DNA from: Bacteroidota bacterium
Lineage (GTDB): Bacteria; Bacteroidota; Bacteroidia; Chitinophagales; Chitinophagaceae
Assembly (NCBI GenBank): GCA_018266615.1
Contig: JAFEAB010000091.1
Span: 1-41,074 of the forward strand
Direction: 5' to 3'
Length of the DNA stretch: 41,074 nt
Positions within the stretch are counted from its first letter, which is position 1. Every line of letters begins with the position of its first letter. Made by a program: the position numbers and the translations under genes. The notes under the pieces were generated by a model that made no database searches, had not been told where the DNA came from, and saw only the letters and a list, made by a program, of their open reading frames with translations. Shown piece after piece: positions 1 to 8,575 of the stretch.

Positions 1-112
1 TAACCTAATTTTTTCAAAAATCCTCACTGAAGAATATTTAGTTCAGCACAAGACCGGCGAGACTACCGGGTTAAGGACAGAAAATTGTAAATTCGCAGAT
101 TAAAATCAGGAA

Positions 113-883
113 ATGAAGACAAAAGAAGAGATAGTAGAAAACTGGCTCCCAAGATACACGGGAGAAAAATTATCAAATTTTGGTGAGTATATTTTGCTCA
201 CGAATTTCTCAAACTATGTGAACCTTTTTGCCCAAATTTATAAAACCGAAGTGGTAGGAAAGGACCGCTCCATGCAATGTGCCACTGCCAATAATATTAC
301 CATCATCAACTTTGGGATGGGCAGCCCCAGTGCGGCTACCATCATGGATTTGCTAACGGCCATCCAGCCCAAAGCGGTATTATTCCTTGGGAAATGCGGT
401 GGGTTAAAGAAAAGAAATAAAATTGGCGACCTCATCCTCCCCATCGCTGCCATCCGGGGAGAAGGTACCTCCAACGACTACCTGCCTGCCGAAGTGCCGG
501 CTCTGCCCGCTTTCGCACTTCAAAAAGCCATCTCCACCACTATCCGAGATTTTAAAGTGGACTATTGGACCGGTGTTTGTTACACTACCAACCGCCGGGT
601 TTGGGAACACGATGAGGTATTTAAAGATTATCTCAAAAACATCAGGGCGTACGCCATTGATATGGAAACTGCCACCATCTTTACCGTAGGCTTCCATAAT
701 AAAATTCCCACCGGCGCATTGCTTCTGGTAAGTGATTCACCGATGGTTCCCGAAGGGGTAAAAACAGAAGACAGCGACAAATCCGTAACGGCACAATTTG
801 TGGAAACACACCTCCGGATTGGGGTAGATTCGCTCATGCAGCTCATTAACGACGGGCTCACCGTTCGCCATCTTAAATTTTAA
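113..883 (+). CDS. amn: AMP nucleosidase (short form)
   Basis: Predicted to hydrolyse AMP to adenine and ribose 5-phosphate (purine salvage, cytosol). The 256-residue product looks like a nucleoside phosphorylase-fold enzyme. A glycine-rich segment NFGMGSPSAAT (about residues 67-77) and FLGKCGGL (about 91-98) fit the phosphate/ribose-binding part. AIDMETATIF (about 181-190) carries the Met-Glu pair that contacts ribose, and SDSP (about 208-211) fits the family's catalytic Asp loop. The length fits the short Bacteroidota form, which lacks the extra N-terminal domain of E. coli Amn. The ABC ATPase gene starts 2 nt after the stop, so the two are probably co-transcribed. A general purine phosphorylase is the main alternative. 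Confidence 0.88.
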   Translation: MKTKEEIVENWLPRYTGEKLSNFGEYILLTNFSNYVNLFAQIYKTEVVGKDRSMQCATANNITIINFGMGSPSAATIMDLLTAIQPKAVLFLGKCGGLKKRNKIGDLILPIAAIRGEGTSNDYLPAEVPALPAFALQKAISTTIRDFKVDYWTGVCYTTNRRVWEHDEVFKDYLKNIRAYAIDMETATIFTVGFHNKIPTGALLLVSDSPMVPEGVKTEDSDKSVTAQFVETHLRIGVDSLMQLINDGLTVRHLKF

Positions 884-885
884 AA

Positions 886-2568
886 ATGAATACCGGGGAA
901 GATCAACCACCATTACTGGAGATCCGTAACCTGGTAATTCAATTTCCAAATCAGCCGAATCAACAATGCGTTGTTGACGGGTTAAATTTTAAAATTTCCC
1001 CTAATTGTTTCTCGGCCCTTGTGGGCGAAAGCGGATCGGGCAAATCCCTGACGGCCCTCTCCATCCTTTCCCTGCTTCCCGAAAACGCCAAAACGGGGGG
1101 GCAAATTTTATTCTCCCATGCAGGGATACAGAGAGATCTCTTAACTGCCTCTCAGCATGTATTAGAACAAATCCGGGGGAACCGGATCAGCATGATTTTC
1201 CAGGAACCCATGACCTCCCTGAACCCCATAATGAAATGCGGGAAACAGGTTACGGAAGTGTTTATTCAGCACAAGCTGGCAAATGCTCTATCGGCAAAAG
1301 AAAAAACTATCCAACTTTTTAAGGAAGTGGAACTCCCCGAACCAGAAAAAATTTTTAACCGGTACCCGCACGAGTTAAGCGGCGGTCAAAGGCAACGGGT
1401 CATGATTGCAATGGCTATCGCCACAAATCCCGTATTACTGATTGCTGATGAACCCACTACCGCACTGGATGTTAGGGTACAGGCCGGTATTGTGGAATTA
1501 ATAAAACGGTTGCAGCAAAAACAGGGGATGAGCGTCTTGTTTATTACCCACGATTTAGGACTGTTGGCCGATATGGCCGATGAGGTGATGGTAATGCGTA
1601 AAGGAGAAATCGTGGAAACAGGCCCGGCGCAACGGGTTTTATTAAACCCCATGGCAACCTATACTAAGGCCCTGCTTTCCTGCCGGCCTGCGGCAAACCC
1701 GCCACAAACCCGGTTACCCGAAATGGACGCTGGAAAAAATCAAGAGTTCCATACTTCCTATCCACCTGCTAAACAGGATACCAATTCCACTCCATTACTT
1801 GAGGTACACAACCTGGAAGTTGAAGTGAAAGACAGCCATACCCACCTCAAAAAACGAATACTCGGCCCCGTTAGTTTTGAAATACAGGAAGGAGAAACCC
1901 TTGGGTTGGTGGGTGAGAGCGGTTGTGGCAAAACCACCCTCGGAAAAGCCATAATAGGGTTATTACCCAAAAGCGGTGGTAATATCCTGTTTAGGGGGCA
2001 AAATCCGGATGAACTAACTGCAACTAATAGACGAAATTTAACGGCTAAGATTCAAATGGTTTTCCAGGACCCGTTTGGTTCACTTGATCCACGGATAACC
2101 ATTGGCAAGGCCCTCCTGGAACCCCTGGTGGTTCACCATATTGGTGGTACAGAAGCCCGCCGAAAAGAAATGGTTCAGGATATGTTACGTAAAGTAAAAC
2201 TCTCATCCGATCATTTTAACCGCTACCCGCACGAATTTAGCGGCGGCCAAAGGCAACGCATTTGTATTGCGCGTGCCCTGGTATTACAACCCAGGCTCCT
2301 GATATTTGATGAAAGCGTTTCTGCCCTGGATGTAAGTGTGCAGGCAAGCATCCTTAACCTGATAGCCGAGCTGCGGGGACAGTTGGGGTTTTCGGCCCTT
2401 TTCATTTCACATGATCTTTCCGTAATTCATCATATTTGCAACCGGATAATGGTTATGCAAAACGGCCTGGTTACGGAAACAGGAACTGCCAGCGAGGTAT
2501 TTGCGCATCCCCGGAAGCCTTACACCCAAAAACTAATCGCAGCAATCCCCGGAAAAAGCCTGAAATAA
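886..2568 (+). CDS. Fused two-domain ABC transporter ATPase, oligopeptide/dipeptide type
   Basis: Energises import of peptides or similar solutes at the inner face of the membrane. The 560-residue protein has two complete nucleotide-binding domains in tandem, like YejF or a DppD-DppF fusion. Domain 1 has Walker A GESGSGKS (about 47-54), signature LSGGQRQR (about 165) and Walker B LLIADEPTTALD (about 187). Domain 2 has Walker A GESGCGKT (about 342-349), signature FSGGQRQR (about 450) and Walker B LLIFDESVSALD (about 471). Both sites look catalytically intact. No permease or binding-protein gene is adjacent, so the substrate cannot be read from context. It lies 2 nt after the AMP nucleosidase gene. 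Confidence 0.9.
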   Translation: MNTGEDQPPLLEIRNLVIQFPNQPNQQCVVDGLNFKISPNCFSALVGESGSGKSLTALSILSLLPENAKTGGQILFSHAGIQRDLLTASQHVLEQIRGNRISMIFQEPMTSLNPIMKCGKQVTEVFIQHKLANALSAKEKTIQLFKEVELPEPEKIFNRYPHELSGGQRQRVMIAMAIATNPVLLIADEPTTALDVRVQAGIVELIKRLQQKQGMSVLFITHDLGLLADMADEVMVMRKGEIVETGPAQRVLLNPMATYTKALLSCRPAANPPQTRLPEMDAGKNQEFHTSYPPAKQDTNSTPLLEVHNLEVEVKDSHTHLKKRILGPVSFEIQEGETLGLVGESGCGKTTLGKAIIGLLPKSGGNILFRGQNPDELTATNRRNLTAKIQMVFQDPFGSLDPRITIGKALLEPLVVHHIGGTEARRKEMVQDMLRKVKLSSDHFNRYPHEFSGGQRQRICIARALVLQPRLLIFDESVSALDVSVQASILNLIAELRGQLGFSALFISHDLSVIHHICNRIMVMQNGLVTETGTASEVFAHPRKPYTQKLIAAIPGKSLK

Positions 2569-2573
2569 TAGAA

Positions 2574-2599
2574 GCCCCCTGGGGGCAGGGTTACCCTGC
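2574..2599 (+). other. Two back-to-back hairpins after the ABC ATPase gene
   Basis: A 6-bp GC-only inverted repeat (2574-2579 with 2581-2586) is followed directly by a 5-bp stem (2586-2590 with 2594-2598, loop TTA). They lie just past the stop codon, where a transcript 3' end is expected. There is no T run, so this is not a standard intrinsic terminator. It may stabilise the 3' end. The rest of the 330-nt gap up to queA contains the queA promoter and leader. Confidence 0.35.
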
Positions 2600-2790
2600 T
2601 GTGCAGAAATATATTGTACCGGGCTGGCAATTGGAGGACATCGAAATACACCTATGATCTTTCCCCTCACCCCATAAGGCAACGGGATATAATAATGAAA
2701 ATTGATTTTTTTCGTTTTACATTCCGGTACATCCAAGGAAGCATCAAAGTACCCAAAAACCAAATCTGCACATATTTCAATACAATTCTT

Positions 2791-2798
2791 TAACTTTG
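2791..2798 (+). promoter_or_regulatory. Putative -7 element of queA
   Basis: TAACTTTG matches the Bacteroidota -7 consensus TAnnTTTG exactly. No clear TTTG is seen at the expected -33 position. Transcription would begin near 2804, giving a leader of about 95 nt before the queA ATG at 2899. Confidence 0.45.
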
Positions 2799-2815
2799 CC
2801 CGTTTTAAAATCATG

Positions 2816-2876
2816 CCGTAACATGATATGCGCCTGGTTCTCAGGCTTATATTTCCATTATTGGCATGTGATACGG
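2816..2876 (+). ncRNA. Candidate structured 5' leader of queA
   Basis: Positions 2816-2825 (CCGTAACATG) can pair with 2865-2876 (CATGTGATACGG) in a 10-bp stem with a 2-nt GA bulge. Inside it is a second hairpin, GCCTG/CAGGC at 2832-2846. The structure would start about 12 nt after the predicted transcript start and end 22 nt before the start codon. Queuosine genes elsewhere are often controlled by preQ1 riboswitches, but I do not recognise a known preQ1 class here. The pairing could be chance. Confidence 0.3.
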
Positions 2877-2898
2877 ATTTATAAATTTTAACTATTAC

Positions 2899-3948
2899 AT
2901 GAAATTATCACAGTTTCGTTTCGATCTTCCCCTGAACCTCATTGCCCAACACCCTACCAAAAAAAGAGAAGAAAGCCGGATGATGGTAGTCCATCGTAAA
3001 ACCGGTGAGTTGGAAAATCGCCAGTTTCGCGACATCATGGATTACTTCAATGAAAAGGATGTGATGGTGGTAAACAACACCAAAGTATTCCCGGCGCGTA
3101 TGTATGGCCGCAAGGAAAAAACGGGTGCCAAAATTGAAGTTTTCCTTCTGCGCGAATTAAACCGCCAAAATCGTTTATGGGATGTGATTGTAGATCCTGC
3201 CCGTAAAATAAGAGTGGGAAACAAACTCTATTTTGGCGATAGCGACGAACTGGTTGCCGAAGTGATAGACAATACCACCAGCCGTGGACGCACCATCCGC
3301 TTCTTATGGGATACCAGCGAAGAGGAATTCCGCGCCATGCTCGAAAAGATGGGCGAAACCCCACTTCCAAAATACATTAAACGTAAACCCGAAGAAGAAG
3401 ATAAAGAGCGCTACCAAACGGTTTATGCCAAACACGAAGGCGCCGTAGCTGCACCTACTGCAGGGCTCCACTTCAGTAAAGAACTCATTAAACGCCTCGA
3501 AATTCAAGGAGTCCGCTTTGCCGAGGTAACCCTTCACACCGGGCTGGGAACCTTCCGCCCAATTGAGGTGGAAGACCTCAGCAAACATAAAATGGATGCC
3601 GAATATTATAAGATTGATGAACAGGTGTGCGCCATTGTAAATAAAGCCAAAGAAAGCGGCCACCGCATCTGCTCCATCGGAACCACCACCATGCGCGCCA
3701 TGGAAACATCCTACACCGCACAAAAATTATTGAAACCTTCCGAAGGCTGGACGAATCATTTTATACATCCTCCTTACAATTTCAATATTGCCGATGCACT
3801 GGTTACAAATTTTCACCTACCAAAAACCAGCCTGCTGATTATGGCCTGCGCTTTTGCCGGATACGATTTGATGATGGAAGCCTATAAAAAGGCGATCAAA
3901 GACAAATACCGTTTCTTTAGTTATGGCGATTCGATGCTGATTATCTAA
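2899..3948 (+). CDS. queA: S-adenosylmethionine:tRNA ribosyltransferase-isomerase (QueA)
   Basis: Transfers and rearranges the ribosyl group of SAM onto 7-aminomethyl-7-deazaguanine at the tRNA wobble position, giving epoxyqueuosine. The 349-residue length is typical. The N-terminus ([17 protein letters not shown]), the [12 protein letters not shown] segment, APTAGLHFS and the [11 protein letters not shown] and [16 protein letters not shown] blocks are family hallmarks. It stands alone with its own promoter and is followed by a good intrinsic terminator. No other queuosine gene is in the window. Confidence 0.96.
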   Translation: MKLSQFRFDLPLNLIAQHPTKKREESRMMVVHRKTGELENRQFRDIMDYFNEKDVMVVNNTKVFPARMYGRKEKTGAKIEVFLLRELNRQNRLWDVIVDPARKIRVGNKLYFGDSDELVAEVIDNTTSRGRTIRFLWDTSEEEFRAMLEKMGETPLPKYIKRKPEEEDKERYQTVYAKHEGAVAAPTAGLHFSKELIKRLEIQGVRFAEVTLHTGLGTFRPIEVEDLSKHKMDAEYYKIDEQVCAIVNKAKESGHRICSIGTTTMRAMETSYTAQKLLKPSEGWTNHFIHPPYNFNIADALVTNFHLPKTSLLIMACAFAGYDLMMEAYKKAIKDKYRFFSYGDSMLII

Positions 3949-3970
3949 TCTCCTTTCTTCATAAATTTTT

Positions 3971-3995
3971 AAGCCTCCTTACCGGAGGTTTTTTT
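3971..3995 (+). terminator. Intrinsic terminator after queA
   Basis: CCTCC (3974-3978) pairs with GGAGG (3984-3988) across a 5-nt loop. The stem is extended by flanking A/T pairs, and a run of seven T residues follows. It lies about 25 nt after the queA stop codon. Confidence 0.85.
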
Positions 3996-4192
3996 ATCCG
4001 GATTAATGATTGTCAACTGCCGTATATTAATACCAGGTTAGCAACGGCTTGTAAAAAAAAGGGGCCATGATAGAAATCAAAGCCCGTATTAATCCAATAT
4101 CCTATGAAAAACCATCTATTAAACGGGAATTGGCTCCACTTATTTTGCAACCCTCAAAAAAGTTACCACAAAATATTTCCCTTCATTTTTCG

Positions 4193-4222
4193 TTTGCCGG
4201 CGCTTCACAATGATTAACTTAG
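4193..4222 (+). promoter_or_regulatory. Putative Bacteroidota-type promoter of the Mpo1-like gene
   Basis: TTTG (4193-4196), an 18-nt spacer and TAACTTAG (4215-4222) match the TTTG/TAnnTTTG pattern with one mismatch. The predicted start site is about 12 nt before the ATG at 4241. Confidence 0.4.
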
Positions 4223-4240
4223 GCATAAACTGCCCCAAAT

Positions 4241-4705
4241 ATGAAATCCCTCCAATCCTGGCTCTCCGAATATGGTGAGAGCCATCAAAACCATACCAAC
4301 AAACGCATTCACTGGATTTGTGTTCCGGCCATTTTCTTTTCCATCTTTGGCATGTTATATTCCGTTAAACTCCCAATAACCATTTCGGGCCGGCTTTTGC
4401 CTCTGATTTTTGTATTGTTTACCCTGCTACTCCTGTATTATGCCAGGATTTCCCGCAGCATCGCCCTGGGTATGCTCATTATTGGTATTATTTGCACCAT
4501 CCTTTGTATAGCTATAAACCGGATTTCTCCTTTCCCGCTCTGGCAGGTTTGCCTGCTCCTTTTTGTGCTGGCATGGATTGGCCAGTTTTATGGCCATAAA
4601 GTAGAAGGCAAAAAACCATCCTTCCTCAAAGACCTGCAGTTTTTACTGATTGGACCGGCCTGGCTGATGAGTTTCATTTATAAACGGCTGGGAATTGGTT
4701 TATAA
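4241..4705 (+). CDS. Mpo1/DUF962 family membrane protein
   Basis: The family includes yeast Mpo1, an iron-dependent dioxygenase that removes one carbon from 2-hydroxy fatty acids. Bacterial members are mostly uncharacterised. The 154-residue protein starts with the typical soluble segment LQSWLSEYGESHQNHTNKRIHWICVP. It has four predicted membrane spans and the C-terminal GQFYGHKVEGKKPSFLKDL signature. Histidines in SHQNHTNKRIH and in YGHKVEGKKP match the conserved His positions proposed to bind iron. It is a single gene between queA and a convergent FkbM-like gene. Family membership is well supported; the activity is inferred. Confidence 0.85.
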   Translation: MKSLQSWLSEYGESHQNHTNKRIHWICVPAIFFSIFGMLYSVKLPITISGRLLPLIFVLFTLLLLYYARISRSIALGMLIIGIICTILCIAINRISPFPLWQVCLLLFVLAWIGQFYGHKVEGKKPSFLKDLQFLLIGPAWLMSFIYKRLGIGL

Positions 4706-4852
4706 ATTCGGGGTACGCAAATATTGTAGTTGTTTATAATAATTTTTACAGGAACTATTTTGAGCCTTTTTGATAATAACAACCGGCATTCCCAAATTGT
4801 CCATTCATGGGGGCGCCACTCCTTCCCCCAAACTACTTCCAAAAGGGGCTAC

Positions 4853-5620
4853 CTATTTCCATTGCTTATTGGCTCGTAAAAAGGAATCTTTCCGAACAAA
4901 CATAAAATCGGTCTGCCATATTACAAGGTCCAGGGGGCGGCGGTGAATCTCTACAATATCATAAATTACAAAACCGTTTTGAAACAATAAGCCAATAACC
5001 TCTTCGGCTAACCGCACTTCCTTATGCAGGTCGAGATGGTTTAACTCGGCAATAATAATATCCACTTTTTCCAAATTACCCAGCAAGCCGGAGATTATCT
5101 GATACTCAAACCCCTGGGTATCGATCTTTACCAAATTGGGCGCATCCAGCCCAAATTCCCGGATGCAGGCATCGAGCGTCCGCATTTTGTGATACGTGGT
5201 TTTAAAGTCCTTGCTATGGTGCTCATCTAAAACCGAAGAAGCAGTTTCACTTTCGTTGAACTTCACCTTCTCCCTATTCTCATCTCCCAAAAGCCCATGA
5301 ATTACGGTAACCCGATTTTCCTTTTCTGCCCATTTTTGAAGCTCTGCGGCCTTCTCGGTTAAAGGTTCAAAGCAAACTACATTTACATCGCCCCACAAAT
5401 CCAGGCAAAACCTGGCAAATTCTCCTTTATATGCCCCAATATCGAATATGGTTTTGGGTTTATATCCAAATTCCTTCAATCGTTTCATCGATTTGTCAAA
5501 ATTGGGTATCGACAAATTATTAATAAAGTGCCCCTTTAATTTGTCTTTAATTTGCTGAAACATAAACCTGGTAAACTGGTGGTTAATAAACGGCCGGTTG
5601 CCAGTCGGCACATCCTTCAT
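4853..5620 (-). CDS. FkbM-family SAM-dependent methyltransferase
   Basis: FkbM-type enzymes O-methylate sugars or secondary metabolites. The SAM-binding motif I is FDIGAYKGEFARFCL, the acidic post-I region is VVCFEPL, and the characteristic LVKIDTQGFEYQIISGL follows. The C-terminus has the usual IIAELNHL and YDIVEIHRRP segments. The start is uncertain. The frame is open from a TTG at 5683, with in-frame ATG codons at 5620 (used here) and 5563, and none has a convincing ribosome binding site. There are no glycosyltransferase or polyketide genes nearby, so the substrate is unknown. Confidence 0.85.
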   Translation of the reverse strand: MKDVPTGNRPFINHQFTRFMFQQIKDKLKGHFINNLSIPNFDKSMKRLKEFGYKPKTIFDIGAYKGEFARFCLDLWGDVNVVCFEPLTEKAAELQKWAEKENRVTVIHGLLGDENREKVKFNESETASSVLDEHHSKDFKTTYHKMRTLDACIREFGLDAPNLVKIDTQGFEYQIISGLLGNLEKVDIIIAELNHLDLHKEVRLAEEVIGLLFQNGFVIYDIVEIHRRPLDLVIWQTDFMFVRKDSFLRANKQWK

Positions 5621-5875
5621 AAAATTTAAATCCGGCCTTGAAGGTAAGTAGAAATCACAATTGGCTATTGCTGCGACGTCCAATAAATTGACACCTTTAT
5701 AAAGAACCCTATTCCTGGTTATTTAGAAAAATAAAATCCGGATCGTTTCCACGCCAACATCAACGGTTTCAAAACCTAAAATTTAGAAATATATTCCCTT
5801 TAAGAAGTTAGCAAGTGCGAACCCGCTCAAATTTCAAATGGGATAACAGCCAGGCATACTCGAAAAGAATACATG

Positions 5876-6952
5876 CTAAAATTCAATGGAAAATCTTTCA
5901 GCCAATGCCGTCAAATCAACCACTACTTTCTCGTTAATCGGTATGCCCTGCTTCCTCCTCCGTTGCTCACTTTCCCTTTCGGGGTCTCCGGGTATAACCA
6001 CAGCCGGCTGACCATCCACACGGGCCGCTGCCCTGAAGGCGCGTATCCAACGGTCCATATCCTGCTTAAAGGCATCCGCTTCCCTGAATCCATCAATTCG
6101 CATGGCGCCCAAAAAATGACCAATCCCTTTGCCCGGCATATTTTGAGGCATGGGCACATAGGCCGGAAACGGCGGCACCCAGGGGCCATAGTTTGCCCCA
6201 CTCAGCACCCCCGAAAAAATATCCACAATACTCCCCAGCATAAACCCTTTGTGGCTGGCTCCTTCCCGGTTGCCTCCCAACGGAAGTAGGGATCCGCCCT
6301 TTTTCAGTGCATCTGCCTCACGGGTAGGCATACCCGATTCAGTTTGTACCCATCCGGCAGGGGCTGCTTCCAGTTTACGTTGTAATATTTCCAACTTGCC
6401 ATTTGATGCCGTAGTGGTGGCAAAATCAGCTACAAATGCGGGTTCCTCCCCTGCGGGTATCGCCACCGAAATTGGGTTGGTACCCAGCATCCGGTCTTTC
6501 GAAAAGGTGGGTGCCACCAGCGCAGAGGCATTCGTCATGGCCATCCCAATCATATCCTGCTCCAGGGCCATCATGGCATGGATACCCGCAATTCCGAAGT
6601 GGTTGCTGTTGCACACACTCACAAAGCCGGCACCGGTATTCAATCCCTTATCAATCGCTATTTGCATTGCACGGGGCGCCACCACCAGCCCCAGGCCACT
6701 ATCCCCATCCACCACGGCCGTGCCGGGGCGTTCATGGACAATTCTTATATCCGGCCGGGCATTAATTCGCTTCACTTCCCAGAGCCTTACATAACCTGAA
6801 AGGCGGGCCACCCCATGACTATCCACTCCCCGCAAATCCGCACTCAGCAAAGTTTGGGCAGCCTGGAGGGCATCCGTATCGGAGCAGCCCATTTTCAAAA
6901 ACACCTGCTTAGAAAAATCATATAACCGATCGTACGAAAATAAATCTTCCAT
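5876..6952 (-). CDS. Ldh family malate/lactate/ureidoglycolate-type NAD(P)-dependent dehydrogenase
   Basis: Belongs to the Ldh/MDH2 oxidoreductase family (malate, sulfolactate, ureidoglycolate and related 2-hydroxy acids), which is unrelated to classical Rossmann lactate dehydrogenases. At 358 residues it is a normal length. The hallmarks are ADLRGVDSHGVARL near residue 40, VCNSNHFGIAGIHAMMA near 113, MLGTNPISVAIPAG near 155 and a glycine-rich GASHKGFMLGSIVDIFSGVLSG segment near 236. The last carries the Lys and Gly residues of the cofactor site. The substrate cannot be chosen from sequence, and the neighbours give no pathway. Confidence 0.9.
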   Translation of the reverse strand: MEDLFSYDRLYDFSKQVFLKMGCSDTDALQAAQTLLSADLRGVDSHGVARLSGYVRLWEVKRINARPDIRIVHERPGTAVVDGDSGLGLVVAPRAMQIAIDKGLNTGAGFVSVCNSNHFGIAGIHAMMALEQDMIGMAMTNASALVAPTFSKDRMLGTNPISVAIPAGEEPAFVADFATTTASNGKLEILQRKLEAAPAGWVQTESGMPTREADALKKGGSLLPLGGNREGASHKGFMLGSIVDIFSGVLSGANYGPWVPPFPAYVPMPQNMPGKGIGHFLGAMRIDGFREADAFKQDMDRWIRAFRAAARVDGQPAVVIPGDPERESEQRRRKQGIPINEKVVVDLTALAERFSIEF

Positions 6953-7086
6953 CCTGCGAAGGTAATACTGAATATTTTTTGAAGCATGATCAGCGGTGCA
7001 ATGCCCTGCATTTGTCTCCCGCTATTCTATCGGGGCTATCAGCAGCCTATTTGCAAAGCCGGGCTTCATAACTAACCAGCTTTTTG

Positions 7087-7094
7087 TAAATTTG
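7087..7094 (+). promoter_or_regulatory. Putative -7 element of the YebC-like gene
   Basis: TAAATTTG matches TAnnTTTG exactly and lies 32 nt before the ATG at 7127. No good -33 partner is visible. Confidence 0.4.
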
Positions 7095-7126
7095 CCACCC
7101 TTAAGCACCAAAATACATTAAAGGAT

Positions 7127-7837
7127 ATGGGACGGATATTTGAAGTTAGAAAGAGTACCATGTTTGCCCGTTGGGATAAAATGGCAAAAAACTTTACCCG
7201 CATTGGAAAAGAAATTGCCATTGCCGTAAAAGCCGGGGGCCCCGATCCCGATAACAATCCGGCCCTGCGTCGTTGCTTCATTAATGCCAAGGCGGTGAAT
7301 ATGCCCAAAGACCGCGTAGAAGCTGCCATCAAACGCGCCGTAGGGAAAGATAAAACCGATTACGAAGAACTGGTGTATGAAGGCTATGCCCCGCACGGAG
7401 TGGCATTAATGGTTGAAACAGCCACCGATAACCCAACCCGCACAGTTGCCAATGTACGAATGCACTTCACCAAAGGAGGAGGAGCTTTGGGCACATCCGG
7501 CTCGGTGGCATTTAGTTTTAACCGCATGGGCGAATTTAAAATTAAAAATGGGGGACAAAACCTCGAAGACCTCGAACTTGATCTTATAGATTTTGGCCTT
7601 GAAGAAATTGGGGAAGATACCGAAGGGCATATCATCATCCGCACTCCTTATACCGAGTTCGGCCACATGGCCAAAGCGCTCGAAGAAAAAAAGATAGAAG
7701 TAATAAGCGCCGAGCTTACCCGCATTCCTGCCAATACCGTTGAGTTACCCGAAGATCAGGCCAACGAAGTATTAAAAATGGTTGACAACCTGGAGCAGGA
7801 CGATGACGTACAGAAAGTTTACCATAACCTGAAGTAA
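7127..7837 (+). CDS. YebC/TACO1 family protein
   Basis: Members have been described as DNA-binding regulators (PmpR, YebC) and as translation factors that relieve ribosome stalling at proline runs (TACO1, YebC2). The 236-residue product has normal length and the full family pattern. This includes the N-terminal [23 protein letters not shown] region, [27 protein letters not shown], the [14 protein letters not shown] block and [23 protein letters not shown]. The N-terminus differs slightly from the usual AGHSKWANIKHRK, as is common in Bacteroidota. It is a single gene that converges on a small membrane protein gene 42 nt away. Confidence 0.95.
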   Translation: MGRIFEVRKSTMFARWDKMAKNFTRIGKEIAIAVKAGGPDPDNNPALRRCFINAKAVNMPKDRVEAAIKRAVGKDKTDYEELVYEGYAPHGVALMVETATDNPTRTVANVRMHFTKGGGALGTSGSVAFSFNRMGEFKIKNGGQNLEDLELDLIDFGLEEIGEDTEGHIIIRTPYTEFGHMAKALEEKKIEVISAELTRIPANTVELPEDQANEVLKMVDNLEQDDDVQKVYHNLK

Positions 7838-7855
7838 AGCTCAATTACAGCTTTA
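7835..7855. terminator. Weak hairpin between convergent genes
   Basis: TAAAGCT (7835-7841, including the YebC stop codon) pairs with AGCTTTA (7849-7855) across a 7-nt loop. It sits between two convergent genes and could act in both directions. It is AT-rich with no immediate T run, so it is a weak candidate. Confidence 0.3.
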
Positions 7856-7879
7856 TGGGGGCATTATTGTTTTGGCCAA

Positions 7880-8170
7880 TTAACGCCCGGCAAAAAGGGT
7901 CCCCAATATGCCTACTGCAAGTTCTGCCCATACCAACAGAAAAACAAACAGCACAACGCCGCAAAGGATAATTCTGCCTTTAATACTTTTCACCTTTCTT
8001 AAAACAAGTTCGCAAAGTAACCCAGCGCCCAATAGTAACACTCCCATGCTGGCAAAATCGAAAATCTTCCAGTCAACAGCATTACTAAATTGCATTGCAA
8101 TTAGCGGGATAAGCAGCAGCACAGGTACGGCGGCCAATATGAGCAAGAATCTTTTATTTGGCATTGTCAT
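7880..8170 (-). CDS. Small three-span membrane protein, function unknown
   Basis: The 96-residue product has three hydrophobic segments (about 8-25, 38-58 and 68-92), separated by a short loop and a basic stretch (LRKVKSIKGR). The C-terminus WAELAVGILGTLFAGR resembles the ending of small unnamed membrane proteins that I recall as common in Bacteroidota genomes. It may start at residue 1 (ATG at 8170) or residue 3 (ATG at 8164). The coding sense is supported by the hydrophobicity pattern and by the uninterrupted frame. No function is proposed. Confidence 0.7.
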   Translation of the reverse strand: MTMPNKRFLLILAAVPVLLLIPLIAMQFSNAVDWKIFDFASMGVLLLGAGLLCELVLRKVKSIKGRIILCGVVLFVFLLVWAELAVGILGTLFAGR

Positions 8171-8282
8171 AATGGGTAAATTCTTATCTGTTAAATGAAA
8201 AATGTCACCACTGATTGTTGTCTTAAGCAGAAGTAGTACTTCCTTAAAAATAAGCCAATTGGCTATACCTCCAGGATAAAAG

Positions 8283-8300
8283 CAGGTGAATTTTCACCTG
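8283..8300. repeat. Perfect 18-bp palindrome
   Basis: CAGGTGAA-TT-TTCACCTG is a perfect inverted repeat with a 2-nt centre, about 113 nt upstream of the small membrane protein gene. It could be an operator for a dimeric repressor or part of a transcript end. No T run follows. Confidence 0.5.
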
Positions 8301-8355
8301 TCAAATGAAAAATGTTACAAATAATTGCTGGCCCAAAAAGTAATAAATCTCCCTT

Positions 8356-8425
8356 AAGAAATAACCGCTTTGCTGCCCCCACCCCGGGGGTAAAAATAGG
8401 CGCAGAAAAAATCCAAACAAAAAAA
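8356..8425 (-). repeat. Diverged inverted copy of the 39-kb repeat segment
   Basis: Read on the minus strand, the 25-nt core at 8366-8390 is identical to 39147-39171 and to 39482-39506. Similarity continues on the 3' side of the minus-strand core into a TTTTGTTTGGATTTTTT-like tract that matches TTTTGTTCGGATTTTTC near 39116. This copy is not next to the 28-bp tandem arrays. Confidence 0.65.
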
Positions 8426-8575
8426 TATCACTAAAGTAATGTAAGCGTTGGCTGATATCTTTTCAGTTTGGCCCTTCAAGAAAATTATTTTCCCGCAGAT
8501 GCTTTTGCCGGACACAGGATGGCAGAAAAGGATGAACTCAATACCATCAAAATTGCCAGGTCATAATACAGACCA

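Larger units (their letters stand above)
8171..8575. other. 405-nt intergenic region with a palindrome and a dispersed repeat
   Basis: This lies upstream of the small membrane gene and downstream of the TRIC-like gene. It holds a perfect 18-bp palindrome at 8283-8300. It also has a diverged direct repeat (8188-8220 against 8298-8330, spaced 110 nt, about 27 of 33 bases equal) and an inverted partial copy of the 39-kb repeat segment at about 8356-8425. No gene or RNA gene is recognised. Confidence 0.6.

Noticed and set aside
2816..2876. Known preQ1 riboswitch class upstream of queA
   Set aside because: The leader can fold, but I cannot find the conserved loop and tail sequences of a known preQ1 class, so it is reported only as an unassigned candidate structure.
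7354..8100. Other long antisense frames, e.g. opposite YebC and (at 37354-38100) opposite adenine deaminase
   Set aside because: They mirror the codon pattern of strongly supported genes on the other strand and show no family motifs.
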